Positions 1-9,924 of a stretch of 33,175 nucleotides of DNA are shown here, piece by piece (position 1 is the first letter of the stretch; each line of letters begins with the position of its first letter). The DNA comes from Mycobacteriaceae bacterium (GTDB lineage: Bacteria > Actinomycetota > Actinomycetes > Mycobacteriales > Mycobacteriaceae): positions 1-33,175 of the forward strand of contig JAIEPH010000004.1 of NCBI GenBank assembly GCA_019749805.1, written 5' to 3'. A model generated the notes under the pieces. The model made no database searches and was not told where the DNA came from. It worked only from the letters and a program-made list of their open reading frames with translations. The position numbers and the translations under genes are program-made.

Positions 1-69
1 CGGCGGCTCGGTTAAACAGCGTCACCCGCAAAAGGGCCTATAACGCGGAGGCTCGCTGTTCGATACCCA

Positions 70-1530
70 TTAGCTGCCCGAGCCGCTCTGTTTGGCGCGC
101 ACGCCTTCCTCGACCTTCTTACCGAGATCGGGGTCGACGTTGGCCCAGTACTGCAAGACCCGCGACAGCACCGGCTCGCGCACACCATCCAGGACGTGCC
201 CGACAATGTTGTGCGCCAATCGATCCCGTGCGGCGTCATCGAGGACTTCGCGGACCAATGTGCCCGCCTGTCCCCAGTCGTCGTCCTCGGCGCGCAGCGC
301 GTAGGCCGTCCGGACCATGTCCCCGTCGGACGCCCAGTGCACCTCGGCAGCGCGCTTCGGGTCGACCTCAGGGCCACCCATCGAGTTCGGCGTGTAGACG
401 GGATCGGTCGCATTGCGGATACGCATCGCGCCGTCCTTGGAATACGCCCGCACCTCGGTGTGCGGCTCGTTGACCGGTATCTGCTTGTAGTTGACGCCGA
501 GCCGGGCGCGGTGGGCATCGGAGTAGGAGAACCCGCGGGCCAACAGCATCTTGTCCGGGCTCAATCCGGTGCCCGGCACGATGTTGTTCGGCTCGAAGGC
601 GGCCTGCTCGATCTGCGCGTGGTAATCCTCCACGTTGCGGTTCAACGTCATCTTTCCGACCTCATGCAACGGGTAGTCGCCGTGCGGCCACACCTTCGTC
701 AGGTCGAAGGGATTGAAGCGGTAGGTCTTGGCGTCCTCGAACGGCATGACCTGCACGTGTAGCGTCCAGCTCGGGAAGTTGCCGTCCTCGATCGAGGTGA
801 ACAGGTCGCGCTGGTGGTAGTCACCGTCCTCACCGGCCAGCCGGTCGGCGTCCTCCTGGGTGAGGAAGTCGATGCCCTGGTCGGTCTTGAAGTGATACTT
901 CACCCAGAACAGCTCGTCGTTGGCGTTGAGCCAGCTGTAGGTGTGGCTGGAGTAGCCGTTCATGTTGCGCCAGGTCTTGGGGATGCCGCGATCACCCATC
1001 AACCAGGTGACCTGGTGCGCAGACTCTGGGGATAGCGTCCAGAAGTCCCACTGCATGTGGTGGTCGCGAAGATTGTTGGCGGCCATCCGCTTCTGCGAGC
1101 GGATGAAGTTCTGGAACTTCATCGGGTCACGCACGAAGAACACCGGGGTGTTGTTGCCGACCATGTCGAAATTGCCGTCGGACGTGTAGAACTTCAGCGC
1201 GAACCCGCGCGGGTCACGCCAGGTGTCCGGGCTGCCGCGCTCACCGGCGACGGTGGAGAACCTGGCGACCATCTCGGTCTTGGCGCCGGGCTGCAGAAAC
1301 GCGGCCTTGGTCCACTGGCTGACGTCATGGGTGACCTCGAACTGACCGAACGCACCGCCGCCCTTGGCATGGGGCTGCCGCTCGGGAATGCGTTCCCGGT
1401 TGAAGTTGGCCATCTGCTCGATCAGGTAGTGGTCGTGGAGCAGGATCGGGCCGTCGGGCCCGACGGTCAGTGAATGTTCGACGCTGGGGGCTGGGGCCCC
1501 GGAATCTGTGGTCGTGAACTTCTCGGTCAT
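70..1530 (-). CDS. katA: Monofunctional haem catalase (small-subunit, KatA type)
   Basis: This cytoplasmic enzyme splits hydrogen peroxide into water and oxygen. The 486-residue product has the length of small-subunit haem catalases. The distal haem side is visible as [11 protein letters not shown] with catalytic His54 and GNNTPVFF with the conserved Asn at 126/127. The proximal haem-ligand motif [14 protein letters not shown] gives Tyr336. The ATG at 1530 follows a GGAG-type ribosome site about 10 nt upstream. The nearer upstream ATG is out of frame. The next gene on the same strand ends about 150 nt upstream, and a strong hairpin lies between them, so katA probably has its own promoter. A weak SigF-like motif sits at 1579-1606. 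No second peroxidase domain or truncation is seen. The family call is very secure; the symbol is only by family. Confidence 0.96.
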   Translation of the reverse strand: MTEKFTTTDSGAPAPSVEHSLTVGPDGPILLHDHYLIEQMANFNRERIPERQPHAKGGGAFGQFEVTHDVSQWTKAAFLQPGAKTEMVARFSTVAGERGSPDTWRDPRGFALKFYTSDGNFDMVGNNTPVFFVRDPMKFQNFIRSQKRMAANNLRDHHMQWDFWTLSPESAHQVTWLMGDRGIPKTWRNMNGYSSHTYSWLNANDELFWVKYHFKTDQGIDFLTQEDADRLAGEDGDYHQRDLFTSIEDGNFPSWTLHVQVMPFEDAKTYRFNPFDLTKVWPHGDYPLHEVGKMTLNRNVEDYHAQIEQAAFEPNNIVPGTGLSPDKMLLARGFSYSDAHRARLGVNYKQIPVNEPHTEVRAYSKDGAMRIRNATDPVYTPNSMGGPEVDPKRAAEVHWASDGDMVRTAYALRAEDDDWGQAGTLVREVLDDAARDRLAHNIVGHVLDGVREPVLSRVLQYWANVDPDLGKKVEEGVRAKQSGSGS

Positions 1531-1578
1531 CAGGTGTCATCTCCTCGAGGAGGCTGTGGGCTGTGCCTCGTCGCGTTG

Positions 1579-1606
1579 ATTCCCCCTGAATGGATCGATT
1601 CCAAAC
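1579..1606 (-). promoter_or_regulatory. Possible SigF-type promoter of the catalase gene
   Basis: Read on the minus strand, GTTT (1606-1603) is followed after 18 nt by GGGAAT (1584-1579), about 50 nt before the catalase ATG. Mycobacterial SigF promoters are usually GTTT-N15-17-GGGTA, so the spacer is long and the -10 imperfect. The call rests on similarity plus the stress context and is tentative. Confidence 0.25.
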
Positions 1607-1618
1607 ATCGCTGGACGT

Positions 1619-1675
1619 CGAAATCCGCTTTTTGCAGACGGTTACTCGAACTTTCTCTGCAAAAAGCGGATTTCG
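1619..1675 (-). terminator. 20-bp perfect inverted repeat, probable terminator and dispersed repeat copy 1
   Basis: The arms at 1619-1638 and 1656-1675 are perfectly complementary over 20 bp around a 17-nt loop. The hairpin lies 8 nt beyond the stop of the upstream minus-strand gene and before the catalase promoter region, where a terminator is expected. It has no run of U after the stem, as is common for mycobacterial terminators. Its minus-strand sequence matches 24422-24465 at about 35 of 44 positions, so it also looks like a member of a dispersed palindromic family. Confidence 0.6.
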
Positions 1676-1682
1676 TCGAGGG

Positions 1683-2084
1683 CTAGGGGCGCGACGGCGG
1701 CGTCGTCGCGCCCGGGGGCTGGGGGGGCTGCTGCGGCTCGGAACGAGGACCACCGGGACCGATTCTCGGACCGGGGCCGAACTCGCCGCGCGGCATCTTG
1801 GGGAACATGCCTGGCGGAGGCGGTCCGCGGTGGAAGAACGCCATACCGCCGTCACCCCCTGGCCCACCGTGTCCGCCGCGGTGGCCTCCGCTCTGAGTTC
1901 CGAGGATGAACCCGGAGAAGAAGATGACCGCGACGATGAACACCACACCCGCGACAATGCCGACCCAGGCCGCGACGAGGGGCGCTTTGGACCGCCGAGG
2001 TTCCTCGCGCACAACGGGCTCTGCGGGGGGCGGGGTGACGACCGGGCCGGTCGCAGGTGCTGGGGACGCCGATGTTTCGCTCAT
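1683..2084 (-). CDS. Pro/Gly-rich single-pass membrane protein, unknown function
   Basis: I do not recognise a named family. From ATG 2084 the product is 133 residues. An N-terminal stretch rich in Ala, Pro, Thr and Glu is followed by one strong transmembrane segment (LVAAWVGIVAGVVFIVAVIF, roughly residues 35-55). The C-terminal half is low-complexity, rich in Gly, His and Pro (GGHRGGHGGPGG, then RGPPPPG). This is typical of small mycobacterial envelope proteins with a disordered tail; which side the tail faces cannot be told. The start is uncertain: an ATG at 2096 and a GTG at 2129 are in frame and no site has a clean ribosome-binding sequence. It probably ends at the 1619-1675 hairpin and is separate from the catalase unit. 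Confidence 0.7.
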   Translation of the reverse strand: MSETSASPAPATGPVVTPPPAEPVVREEPRRSKAPLVAAWVGIVAGVVFIVAVIFFSGFILGTQSGGHRGGHGGPGGDGGMAFFHRGPPPPGMFPKMPRGEFGPGPRIGPGGPRSEPQQPPQPPGATTPPSRP

Positions 2085-2155
2085 GGACACGATCATGCAC
2101 ACCGTACTGATGTGCCCGTCATGTATCACCTATGAATCAGCTGTGCGCCGAAAGG

Positions 2156-2195
2156 GATCGGCCCGCCACCGAGGGGAGTACGTGGCGGGCCGATC
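2156..2195 (-). terminator. 14-bp GC-rich hairpin, terminator of the secreted-protein gene
   Basis: The arms at 2156-2169 and 2182-2195 are perfectly complementary over 14 bp with a 12-nt loop. The hairpin starts about 14 nt after the stop codon at 2209 on the minus strand. No U-tract follows. Position and strength suit a transcription terminator separating this gene from the membrane-protein gene downstream. Confidence 0.65.
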
Positions 2196-2208
2196 GGTCG
2201 TGGTGGTT

Positions 2209-2586
2209 CTAGCGAGCGTCGGTGGCCAAGACGGGCAGGTTGAGAACCGGGAGCTTCGGATTCTTCGTCGGCTGCGGTTCGGGGGTCACCTCGGCCAGCA
2301 CCGGCGCGTTGCCGCCGGCGAGGGGGCCCCGAACGTCGTTTCCACGCGCGGGAGGCGTGGTGACGACGACCGAACCGTTGCGGCACGAGACGATCTTGCC
2401 GTCGACGTAGACGTCCTCACCATTGTGGATGGGGATGGTGTAGCCGTCGGCGTCCGTGTAGTTGCACCCGCCGGGGCCGGACGGGTCGTTGTCCTCGGCG
2501 AAAGCTGTCGCCGGAGCAATGGACAGGATGGCAAGCGCGCCAAGCAGAGTTGCGGCGTACTTGAAGTTGTTCTTGGACTTGATCAT
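2209..2586 (-). CDS. Small secreted protein, unknown function
   Basis: I do not recognise the family. The 125-residue product starts at ATG 2586, with AGAGGA about 7-8 nt upstream; the longer open frame to 2709 has no such site. A signal peptide is clear: basic MIKSKNNFK, hydrophobic AATLLGALAILSIAPA, and a likely signal-peptidase I cut after AFA (residue 30). The mature protein has two cysteines (about 41 and 68) that could form a disulfide in the periplasm, a short acidic/aromatic core (residues 42-66) and a Pro-rich C-terminus with repeated LPVL. It is monocistronic, with a strong hairpin after the stop. Export is well supported; function is unknown. Confidence 0.75.
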   Translation of the reverse strand: MIKSKNNFKYAATLLGALAILSIAPATAFAEDNDPSGPGGCNYTDADGYTIPIHNGEDVYVDGKIVSCRNGSVVVTTPPARGNDVRGPLAGGNAPVLAEVTPEPQPTKNPKLPVLNLPVLATDAR

Positions 2587-2730
2587 TGGTGTTCCTCTCG
2601 CGAGTTCGGTCAGGGGTGCGTCATCGCCGAAGAAATAGTCCCGAGAACGCCGGGCACAGGTAATCGCCCACAGGCCAGAGTCCGCTTGTGGGAGGGAAGT
2701 TTTTGCCATCCGTCAGGCAAGGTTCTCGAC

Positions 2731-2755
2731 GTTTGATGACCCCTGGGCCGGGTAG
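2731..2755 (+). promoter_or_regulatory. SigF-type promoter, near-leaderless, for the flavoprotein-Rieske gene
   Basis: GTTT at 2731-2734, a 15-nt spacer, and GGGTAG at 2750-2755 match the mycobacterial SigF consensus GTTT-N15-17-GGGTA. The expected start of transcription is about 2762, only a few bases before the ATG at 2766, so the message would be almost leaderless. No ribosome-binding sequence precedes the ATG, which agrees with this. Confidence 0.55.
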
Positions 2756-2765
2756 TTCTGGCGCC

Positions 2766-4277
2766 ATGACCTCGCTATGGCTGGCCGACAAGGCCGAATC
2801 CGCCGGTACGCCGCGCGACAACGAGATTCTCCGGGATACCTCCGACGTGGTGGTCGTCGGCGCGGGGATCACCGGCCTCACCACAGCCGTGCTGCTGGCC
2901 AGGGCGGGTAAACACGTCACCGTCGTCGAAGCCCAGTATGTCGGGGCCGGCGCGACCGGTAACACCACCGGGAAGGTGAGCCTGCTGCAGGGCACCAAGC
3001 TCTCACGTGTCGCCAAGAAGCACGGGCGAGAGGTGCTGCGGGACTACGTCACCGGAAACACCGAAGGCCGCGACTGGCTACTTCGGTATTGCGAGGAACA
3101 CGGTCTCGATGTCCAGCGCGAAGACGACTACGCCTACGCCCAGGCGGCCGAAGGCGTCGACACCGCGAGGTCAGTGCTGAGCGCCGCCCGAGAGTCCGGA
3201 CTCGACAGCGCCGAGTGGGTCGAGGAGGCGGACGTCCCGTTTCCCTTCAGCGGCGGAGTTCGACTGCCGGACCAGGCGCAGATCGATCCCATGCCGTTCC
3301 TCAACAGTCTGGTGACCGAGCTCGAAACGCATGGCGGCACCTTGCTGCAGGGTGTTCGAGTCATTTCGATCTCCGGCACGGGTCCGCTGCGGGTTTCAGT
3401 GCAGTTACCGGAAACCTCAGAGGAGCACCAGGTTTCTCTGACGGCACAGCAGGTTGTGCTCGCGACCGGCATCCCGATCTTGGACCGCGGCGGATTCTTC
3501 GCCAGGGTGAAGCCCCAGCGCTCCTACTGCCTGGCGTTCGACGTACCCGGCGACATCACCCGGTCCATGTTCATCTCCGTGGACTCGCCCACTCGGTCGG
3601 TGCGCTACGCGCCGACTGCCGGGGGAGAAAAGCTCGTCGTCGGAGGCGCCGGGCATACGGTCGGCCGCGCCGATTCAGCAGCGGCCGGTATCGAAGAGCT
3701 GACGAAATGGGCCACCCTGCACTACCCGGGCGCCGTACGAACCCACTTCTGGTCCGCCCAGGACTACACGCCGATCGACGAGCTCCCCTATGTCGGGCCG
3801 CTGCTGCCGAAGTTCGAGAAGATCTTCGTTGCTACAGGTTTCGACAAGTGGGGGATGTCCAACGGCGTCGCGGCGGCGCTGGCGCTCTCATCACAGATGC
3901 TCGGCGGCCGGATGGACTGGCGTCGCGCGTTCGCGAGTTGGAGCCCACATGAAGCCTCCGGCCTCGCCACCGCGCTGATGGCGAACCTCGAGGTGGGATT
4001 CAACCTGGCCAAGGGCTGGGTCACGCCGATCGTCGCCTCGACGGCCGCGCCGAGCGAAGGCGACGGCGTGGTGAGCGGACCCCCTTGGCACCTACGCGCA
4101 CAGAGCAAGGTCAACGGTGAGACGCATGTCGTCTCCCCGGTGTGTCCGCACCTCGGCGGCATTGTGAGCTGGAACGATGCGGATTGCACCTGGGAGTGCC
4201 CGCTGCACGGCTCACGGTTCGCTCCCGACGGCAGCCTGCTCGAGGGCCCCGCCACCAAGTCGCTCACACCTCGATAA
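2766..4277 (+). CDS. FAD-dependent oxidoreductase (DAO fold) fused to a C-terminal Rieske [2Fe-2S] domain
   Basis: The 503-residue product has a dinucleotide-binding motif near the N-terminus (VVVVGAGITGLTTAVLLARAG) and a DAO-type fold over about residues 30-400. A closing motif is seen near residue 355 (FVATGFDKWGMSNGVAAAL). The C-terminal ~75 residues form a Rieske domain with ligands CPHLGG and CPLHGS (C-x-H ... C-x2-H). The same fusion is known in uncharacterised proteins such as Bacillus YhfW; the substrate is unknown. The Rieske cluster probably relays electrons to or from the flavin, as there is no membrane segment. ATG 2766 is chosen because it lies just after a SigF-like promoter. 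The next gene begins 55 nt downstream. Fold and fusion are secure. Confidence 0.9.
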   Translation: MTSLWLADKAESAGTPRDNEILRDTSDVVVVGAGITGLTTAVLLARAGKHVTVVEAQYVGAGATGNTTGKVSLLQGTKLSRVAKKHGREVLRDYVTGNTEGRDWLLRYCEEHGLDVQREDDYAYAQAAEGVDTARSVLSAARESGLDSAEWVEEADVPFPFSGGVRLPDQAQIDPMPFLNSLVTELETHGGTLLQGVRVISISGTGPLRVSVQLPETSEEHQVSLTAQQVVLATGIPILDRGGFFARVKPQRSYCLAFDVPGDITRSMFISVDSPTRSVRYAPTAGGEKLVVGGAGHTVGRADSAAAGIEELTKWATLHYPGAVRTHFWSAQDYTPIDELPYVGPLLPKFEKIFVATGFDKWGMSNGVAAALALSSQMLGGRMDWRRAFASWSPHEASGLATALMANLEVGFNLAKGWVTPIVASTAAPSEGDGVVSGPPWHLRAQSKVNGETHVVSPVCPHLGGIVSWNDADCTWECPLHGSRFAPDGSLLEGPATKSLTPR

Positions 4278-4300
4278 CGCGCGTGCCGTCTATCGGAACC

Positions 4301-4306
4301 GGGTAC
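4301..4306 (+). promoter_or_regulatory. GGGTA-type -10 candidate before the DUF7218-like gene
   Basis: GGGTAC lies 27 nt before the ATG at 4333, but no good GTTT box is found 15-17 nt upstream. It is listed because three neighbouring genes have similar motifs. Read-through from the flavoprotein gene is equally possible. Confidence 0.2.
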
Positions 4307-4332
4307 CCGACAGACGGGAAAGGAGCACGACG

Positions 4333-4566
4333 ATGGCGAAAGACCACGGACCCAGCGTCAAGAACGACAAGCAGTACGAGGGTCTACGAAAGAAGGGCAT
4401 GAGTAAGGGGCGCGCGGCGGCGATCTCGAACTCGCCGGGCGCGTCGAGCAAGGGCGGTAAGAGCTCGGGGAGCAGCCAAAGCAGCCGCAGCAGTGGTAGT
4501 GGCAGTGGCGGAAATCAGTCACAGAAGAAAGCGGCAGGCCGAAAAGGTGGCCAGAAGTCCAGCTAG
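4333..4566 (+). CDS. Small basic DUF7218-like protein
   Basis: The 77-residue product starts at ATG 4333, with AAAGGAG about 8 nt upstream. The N-terminal half has the conserved block KDHGPSVKNDKQYEGLRKKG followed by MSKGRAAAISNS, which I recognise as the DUF7218-type core common in actinobacteria. The C-terminal half is low-complexity Ser/Gly/Lys, very basic and probably disordered. The composition recalls small stress or nucleic-acid-binding proteins, but no function is established. The stop codon shares one base with the GTG start of the M42 peptidase gene (TAGTG), so translation of the two is probably coupled. Confidence 0.8.
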   Translation: MAKDHGPSVKNDKQYEGLRKKGMSKGRAAAISNSPGASSKGGKSSGSSQSSRSSGSGSGGNQSQKKAAGRKGGQKSS

Positions 4567-5642
4567 TGAAACTGGACCGCGAGCTGTTACAAGAGCTGCT
4601 GTGGGCGTACGGACCCTCGGGTCAGGAGGATCAGGTCCGCGACATTTGTCTGCGTGAACTGGCTCCGTGTGTCGACAAGTCTTGGGTCGACGCGGCCGGC
4701 AACGTCGTCGGCCTAATCCGCGGGAGTGTCGCCGCGGGGAGCACCTCGGCTTTGCGGGTGATGGCACACATGGACGAGCTGTCGATGCTCGTGAAACGTG
4801 TGAACCCCGATGGTTCGCTGCATATGTCGCAATTGGGCACGATGTACCCCGCCAACTTCGGACTCGGTCCGGTCGCGATCTTGGGCAATCACCAGACATT
4901 GTGTGGTGTCTTGTCGGTGGGTTCTGAGCACACCACAAAAGAGAGCCCAGGCATCTGGGAGACCAAACCCGACCAGGGCGACAAAGCGCTGGATTGGTCT
5001 CACGTCTACGTCTTCACAGGACACACACCCGACGAGTTGTCGGCAGCGGGCGTACAACCTGGAACGCGGGTGTGCATCGAAAGTAGCAAGCGGACGTTGG
5101 TAGAAGTCGGCACCGACTACCTCGGTTCGTACTTCATGGACGATCGCGCGCCGGCCACCGCGTTGTTGCAGGCGGCGCGAGCGCTTCGAGCGGACGGCCG
5201 ACAACCGGCCGAAGACGTCTACTTCGTCTTCACGTCGAGCGAGGAGATCGGCGGCGTTGGCGGATCGTATGCCAGCCACTCGCTGCCCGGCGACGTCACT
5301 TTGGCTCTGGAAGTGGGTCCGACCGAGGCGGAGTACGACACGACGGTCAGGGGTGGGCCGATTGTCGCCTACGGCGACGCCGAGTGCGTCTATGACAAGG
5401 CCCTCGCCGATGAACTGATGAACATCGCTGCGGGACTCGGGCTCTCACCGCAACCGGCGGTGCTCGGAGCATTCGAGTCCGACGCGTCTCATGCGAAGGC
5501 GACCGGGCTGTCACCGAAAGCCGGGCTGTTGTGTGTGCCGACTTTGAGTACCCACGGTTACGAAGTGATCGCACGCGACGCCATCCCGGCACTTGTCGAC
5601 GTAGTGGTCGAATTCGTCGCACGGTGTGACAAATTTCGTTGA
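4566..5642 (+). CDS. M42-family metallo-aminopeptidase (FrvX / glutamyl aminopeptidase type)
   Basis: The 358-residue product has the M42 length and expected metal ligands: His68 in AHMDE, Asp192 in MDDR, Glu226-Glu227 in SSEEIGG, Glu249 in LEVGP and His330 in STHGYE. The family forms large cytosolic di-metal aminopeptidase particles that trim peptides; here the position often held by Asp (VDV) is Glu249, a conservative change. The start is GTG at 4566, overlapping the previous stop by one base, and no strong ribosome site is seen, so translation is probably re-initiated after the DUF7218-like gene. The regulator gene begins 33 nt downstream. Family assignment is strong; substrate is unknown. 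Confidence 0.88.
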   Translation: MKLDRELLQELLWAYGPSGQEDQVRDICLRELAPCVDKSWVDAAGNVVGLIRGSVAAGSTSALRVMAHMDELSMLVKRVNPDGSLHMSQLGTMYPANFGLGPVAILGNHQTLCGVLSVGSEHTTKESPGIWETKPDQGDKALDWSHVYVFTGHTPDELSAAGVQPGTRVCIESSKRTLVEVGTDYLGSYFMDDRAPATALLQAARALRADGRQPAEDVYFVFTSSEEIGGVGGSYASHSLPGDVTLALEVGPTEAEYDTTVRGGPIVAYGDAECVYDKALADELMNIAAGLGLSPQPAVLGAFESDASHAKATGLSPKAGLLCVPTLSTHGYEVIARDAIPALVDVVVEFVARCDKFR

Positions 5643-5666
5643 ATGGACAGCCCCGGGGCGGGGTAA
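5638..5666 (+). promoter_or_regulatory. Possible SigF-type promoter of the GAF-ANTAR gene
   Basis: GGGTAA at 5661-5666 lies 9 nt before the ATG at 5676. GTTG at 5638-5641 could be the -35, but the 19-nt spacer is long. If real, the message would be nearly leaderless. Supported only by the -10 and by the neighbouring SigF-like promoter. Confidence 0.3.
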
Positions 5667-5675
5667 ACCATATCC

Positions 5676-6377
5676 ATGCACCGAGAATCCAGCCACGTCT
5701 TGGCGCAGACGCTGGGAGACCTGGCCGTCGAGATGCAGGCCAAGGCGGACAGCCAAGACACTCTGCAGACCATTGTCAACGCGGCCGCGGAAATCGTGCC
5801 TGGCGCGCGGTGGGCGGGCATCTCCCTCATCGACCGCGAGCGCGTGGTCGTCAAAGTGCCGACCGATCCGATCGTCGCCAAGCTGGAAGATTTGCAGGTG
5901 GAGTTGGGCGACGGCCCCTGCCTCACGGCCTTGAGAGATCAGCAGACCGTGCGCATCGAAGACACGAAATCCGATACCAGGTGGCCGCAATTCGCAGATC
6001 AGGCAGTGGAACTGGGCGTGCGAAGCGTGCTGTCACTTCAGCTGGTCGCGCGGCGCGGCAAACTCGGCGCCCTCAACGTGTACGGCACTGAGGCCGGCGT
6101 GTTCGGCGACGATTCGGTGGAGACCGGAGTGATCCTGGCTCAGCACGCTGCTGTCGCGATGGCGGGCTCGGCGGCCGAGGTCCAGTTCCAGACGGGACTT
6201 GCCAGCCGCGACATCATCGGGCAGGCCAAGGGGCTGCTGATGCAGCGCGACAACCTCACCGGAGTGCAGGCTTTCGCCATGCTGACCCGCGCCTCACAGG
6301 ATACCAACATGAAGCTTGCGGACGTGGCCCGCTGGCTGGTCACCGAGCACGAGGAGGGCTTGTCACTGTCTGATTAG
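5676..6377 (+). CDS. GAF and ANTAR domain regulator (RNA-binding antiterminator type)
   Basis: The 233-residue product has a GAF sensor domain at about residues 22-165 (PGARWAGISLI, GDGPCLTALRDQQTVRIED, SVLSLQLV, GALNVYG) and an ANTAR domain at about 170-225 (SRDIIGQAKGLLMQR, AFAMLTRASQDTNMKLADVA). ANTAR domains bind paired stem-loops in nascent RNA and prevent termination. In mycobacteria, GAF-ANTAR proteins are linked to stress and to control of lipid and redox genes. The bound ligand and RNA targets here are unknown. The gene follows the M42 gene by 33 nt and may have its own promoter. Its stop overlaps the stop of the convergent DUF4185 gene by 3-4 nt. Confidence 0.9.
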   Translation: MHRESSHVLAQTLGDLAVEMQAKADSQDTLQTIVNAAAEIVPGARWAGISLIDRERVVVKVPTDPIVAKLEDLQVELGDGPCLTALRDQQTVRIEDTKSDTRWPQFADQAVELGVRSVLSLQLVARRGKLGALNVYGTEAGVFGDDSVETGVILAQHAAVAMAGSAAEVQFQTGLASRDIIGQAKGLLMQRDNLTGVQAFAMLTRASQDTNMKLADVARWLVTEHEEGLSLSD

Positions 6378-7501
6378 GGCTTGAACGGGTTCACCGCGAA
6401 TTGGATGACCCGGTACGGCGTCCCGCCGCGGGGAGTGGTGTTCCACTGGCTGACGAACACCCTCAGTTCGTCCAGGGTGGAACCGGGTGAAATGTATCCG
6501 CCATAGGGTTGTGCCAGCCGGTTGTTCTCCCGCGGCCCGAGGTGTTCCACAGGATCCGGCCATTCGGTGGCCACGACGACCGTCGTCACCGGGGCTGTCC
6601 CCAGACCGGTCGGGTCGTGGGCGACACGCACCTCCATGTTCCCGGTGGTCGCGTTGAAGTACGACAGCACCGTCTTGCCGTCGATCTGGCGGATGCTCAT
6701 CTCACCGATCATGTCCGGCCACAGCGGAGATGGCGGATACCCCCAGCCCAGTTCCGCCGACCAGCCCTGCCAGCTGGAACGATCGGTGAAGGTCTTGGGC
6801 TGCGCGCGATACAGCACCAACGGTCCAGTGCGGTCGAAGTTGTTGGCGACGATGTACACCCAGCCGCTCTCGGAGTCCGGCCGAGGGATCGGGTCGTAAT
6901 AGCCGCTGATCTGCGACTGCCACGAGTTCTCATAGGTGGCGTCGCGGACCGAACCTGTAACCGTCTGCCAGTTACTCTGTGCAGCATCCGCTTTCACCAG
7001 CCGCGATGTCAGCGGGTTGAGGTCGCGCACGGTGGTCACCAACAGGTAGTTCTCGCGGTTGATCTGCACCACCCCGGCGGGTAGCTGTGAGGTCCCCGGC
7101 TCGGTGGGATCGCCCAGCAGCGGCTTGTCGATACCCCTCACCGCGTCGTAGCGCACGCCGTTGGGGTCGCTTAGCGAATCGGATTCGACGTGCAGCGCGA
7201 TCGGCGAATACCACCCGCCGAAGCCGACCGCCTGGCCGGCGAAACTGTCACCGCAGACCTGAAGGATGCCGCTGGGAAACTCCATGAATTCGCAGAGGTC
7301 GGTGGCGCCGATACCGTAATCCCTTGTCGGCGTGCCCGTCCCGGCCGTCGGGCCGATTCGAATGACCTGACCGGGCGCGAGCGGATGCAGGACCGGATCA
7401 GGGATGGGCGACGGCGGATCGGCGTGGGCAACGACCGCCGAAACGGCATTCCAGCAGAGAAATACCGAGAGAACGCCTGCTGGAATGCGATTTCGCAGCA
7501 A
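6374..7501 (-). CDS. Secreted DUF4185 protein, orthologue of Rv3707c
   Basis: The 375-residue product has a signal peptide (MLRNRIPAGVLSVFLCWNAV, cut likely after AHA near residue 27). A DUF4185 beta-propeller-like domain fills the rest, with motifs GATDLCEF, CGDSFAG, GGWYSPIAL and GWVYIVANNFDR. The family resembles glycosidase-type propellers, but no activity is established for this orthologue. The start is TTG at 7501, since no ATG or GTG precedes the signal peptide; the gene lies 5 nt after the asd stop, so it is the third gene of the ask-asd operon. A 12-bp perfect inverted repeat (7446-7457 and 7477-7488) lies within the signal-peptide codons. Domain call and export are secure; function is not known. 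Confidence 0.88.
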   Translation of the reverse strand: MLRNRIPAGVLSVFLCWNAVSAVVAHADPPSPIPDPVLHPLAPGQVIRIGPTAGTGTPTRDYGIGATDLCEFMEFPSGILQVCGDSFAGQAVGFGGWYSPIALHVESDSLSDPNGVRYDAVRGIDKPLLGDPTEPGTSQLPAGVVQINRENYLLVTTVRDLNPLTSRLVKADAAQSNWQTVTGSVRDATYENSWQSQISGYYDPIPRPDSESGWVYIVANNFDRTGPLVLYRAQPKTFTDRSSWQGWSAELGWGYPPSPLWPDMIGEMSIRQIDGKTVLSYFNATTGNMEVRVAHDPTGLGTAPVTTVVVATEWPDPVEHLGPRENNRLAQPYGGYISPGSTLDELRVFVSQWNTTPRGGTPYRVIQFAVNPFKP

Positions 7502-7506
7502 GGGGG

Positions 7507-9831
<2,325 letters not shown>

Positions 9832-9924
9832 TGGGCATGCCTTTCAGCTGATTGGGACCGCGCCTCTCGGGCAGCACAGTCCCAACAAGGATAAAGGTTT
9901 GACGCACCCCATTTTCTCCGCCGG

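Noticed and set aside
1..69. Gene or terminator at the left edge
   Set aside because: Only a weak 7-bp complement (15-21 with 54-60) with a long loop is seen after the catalase stop; too weak to call.
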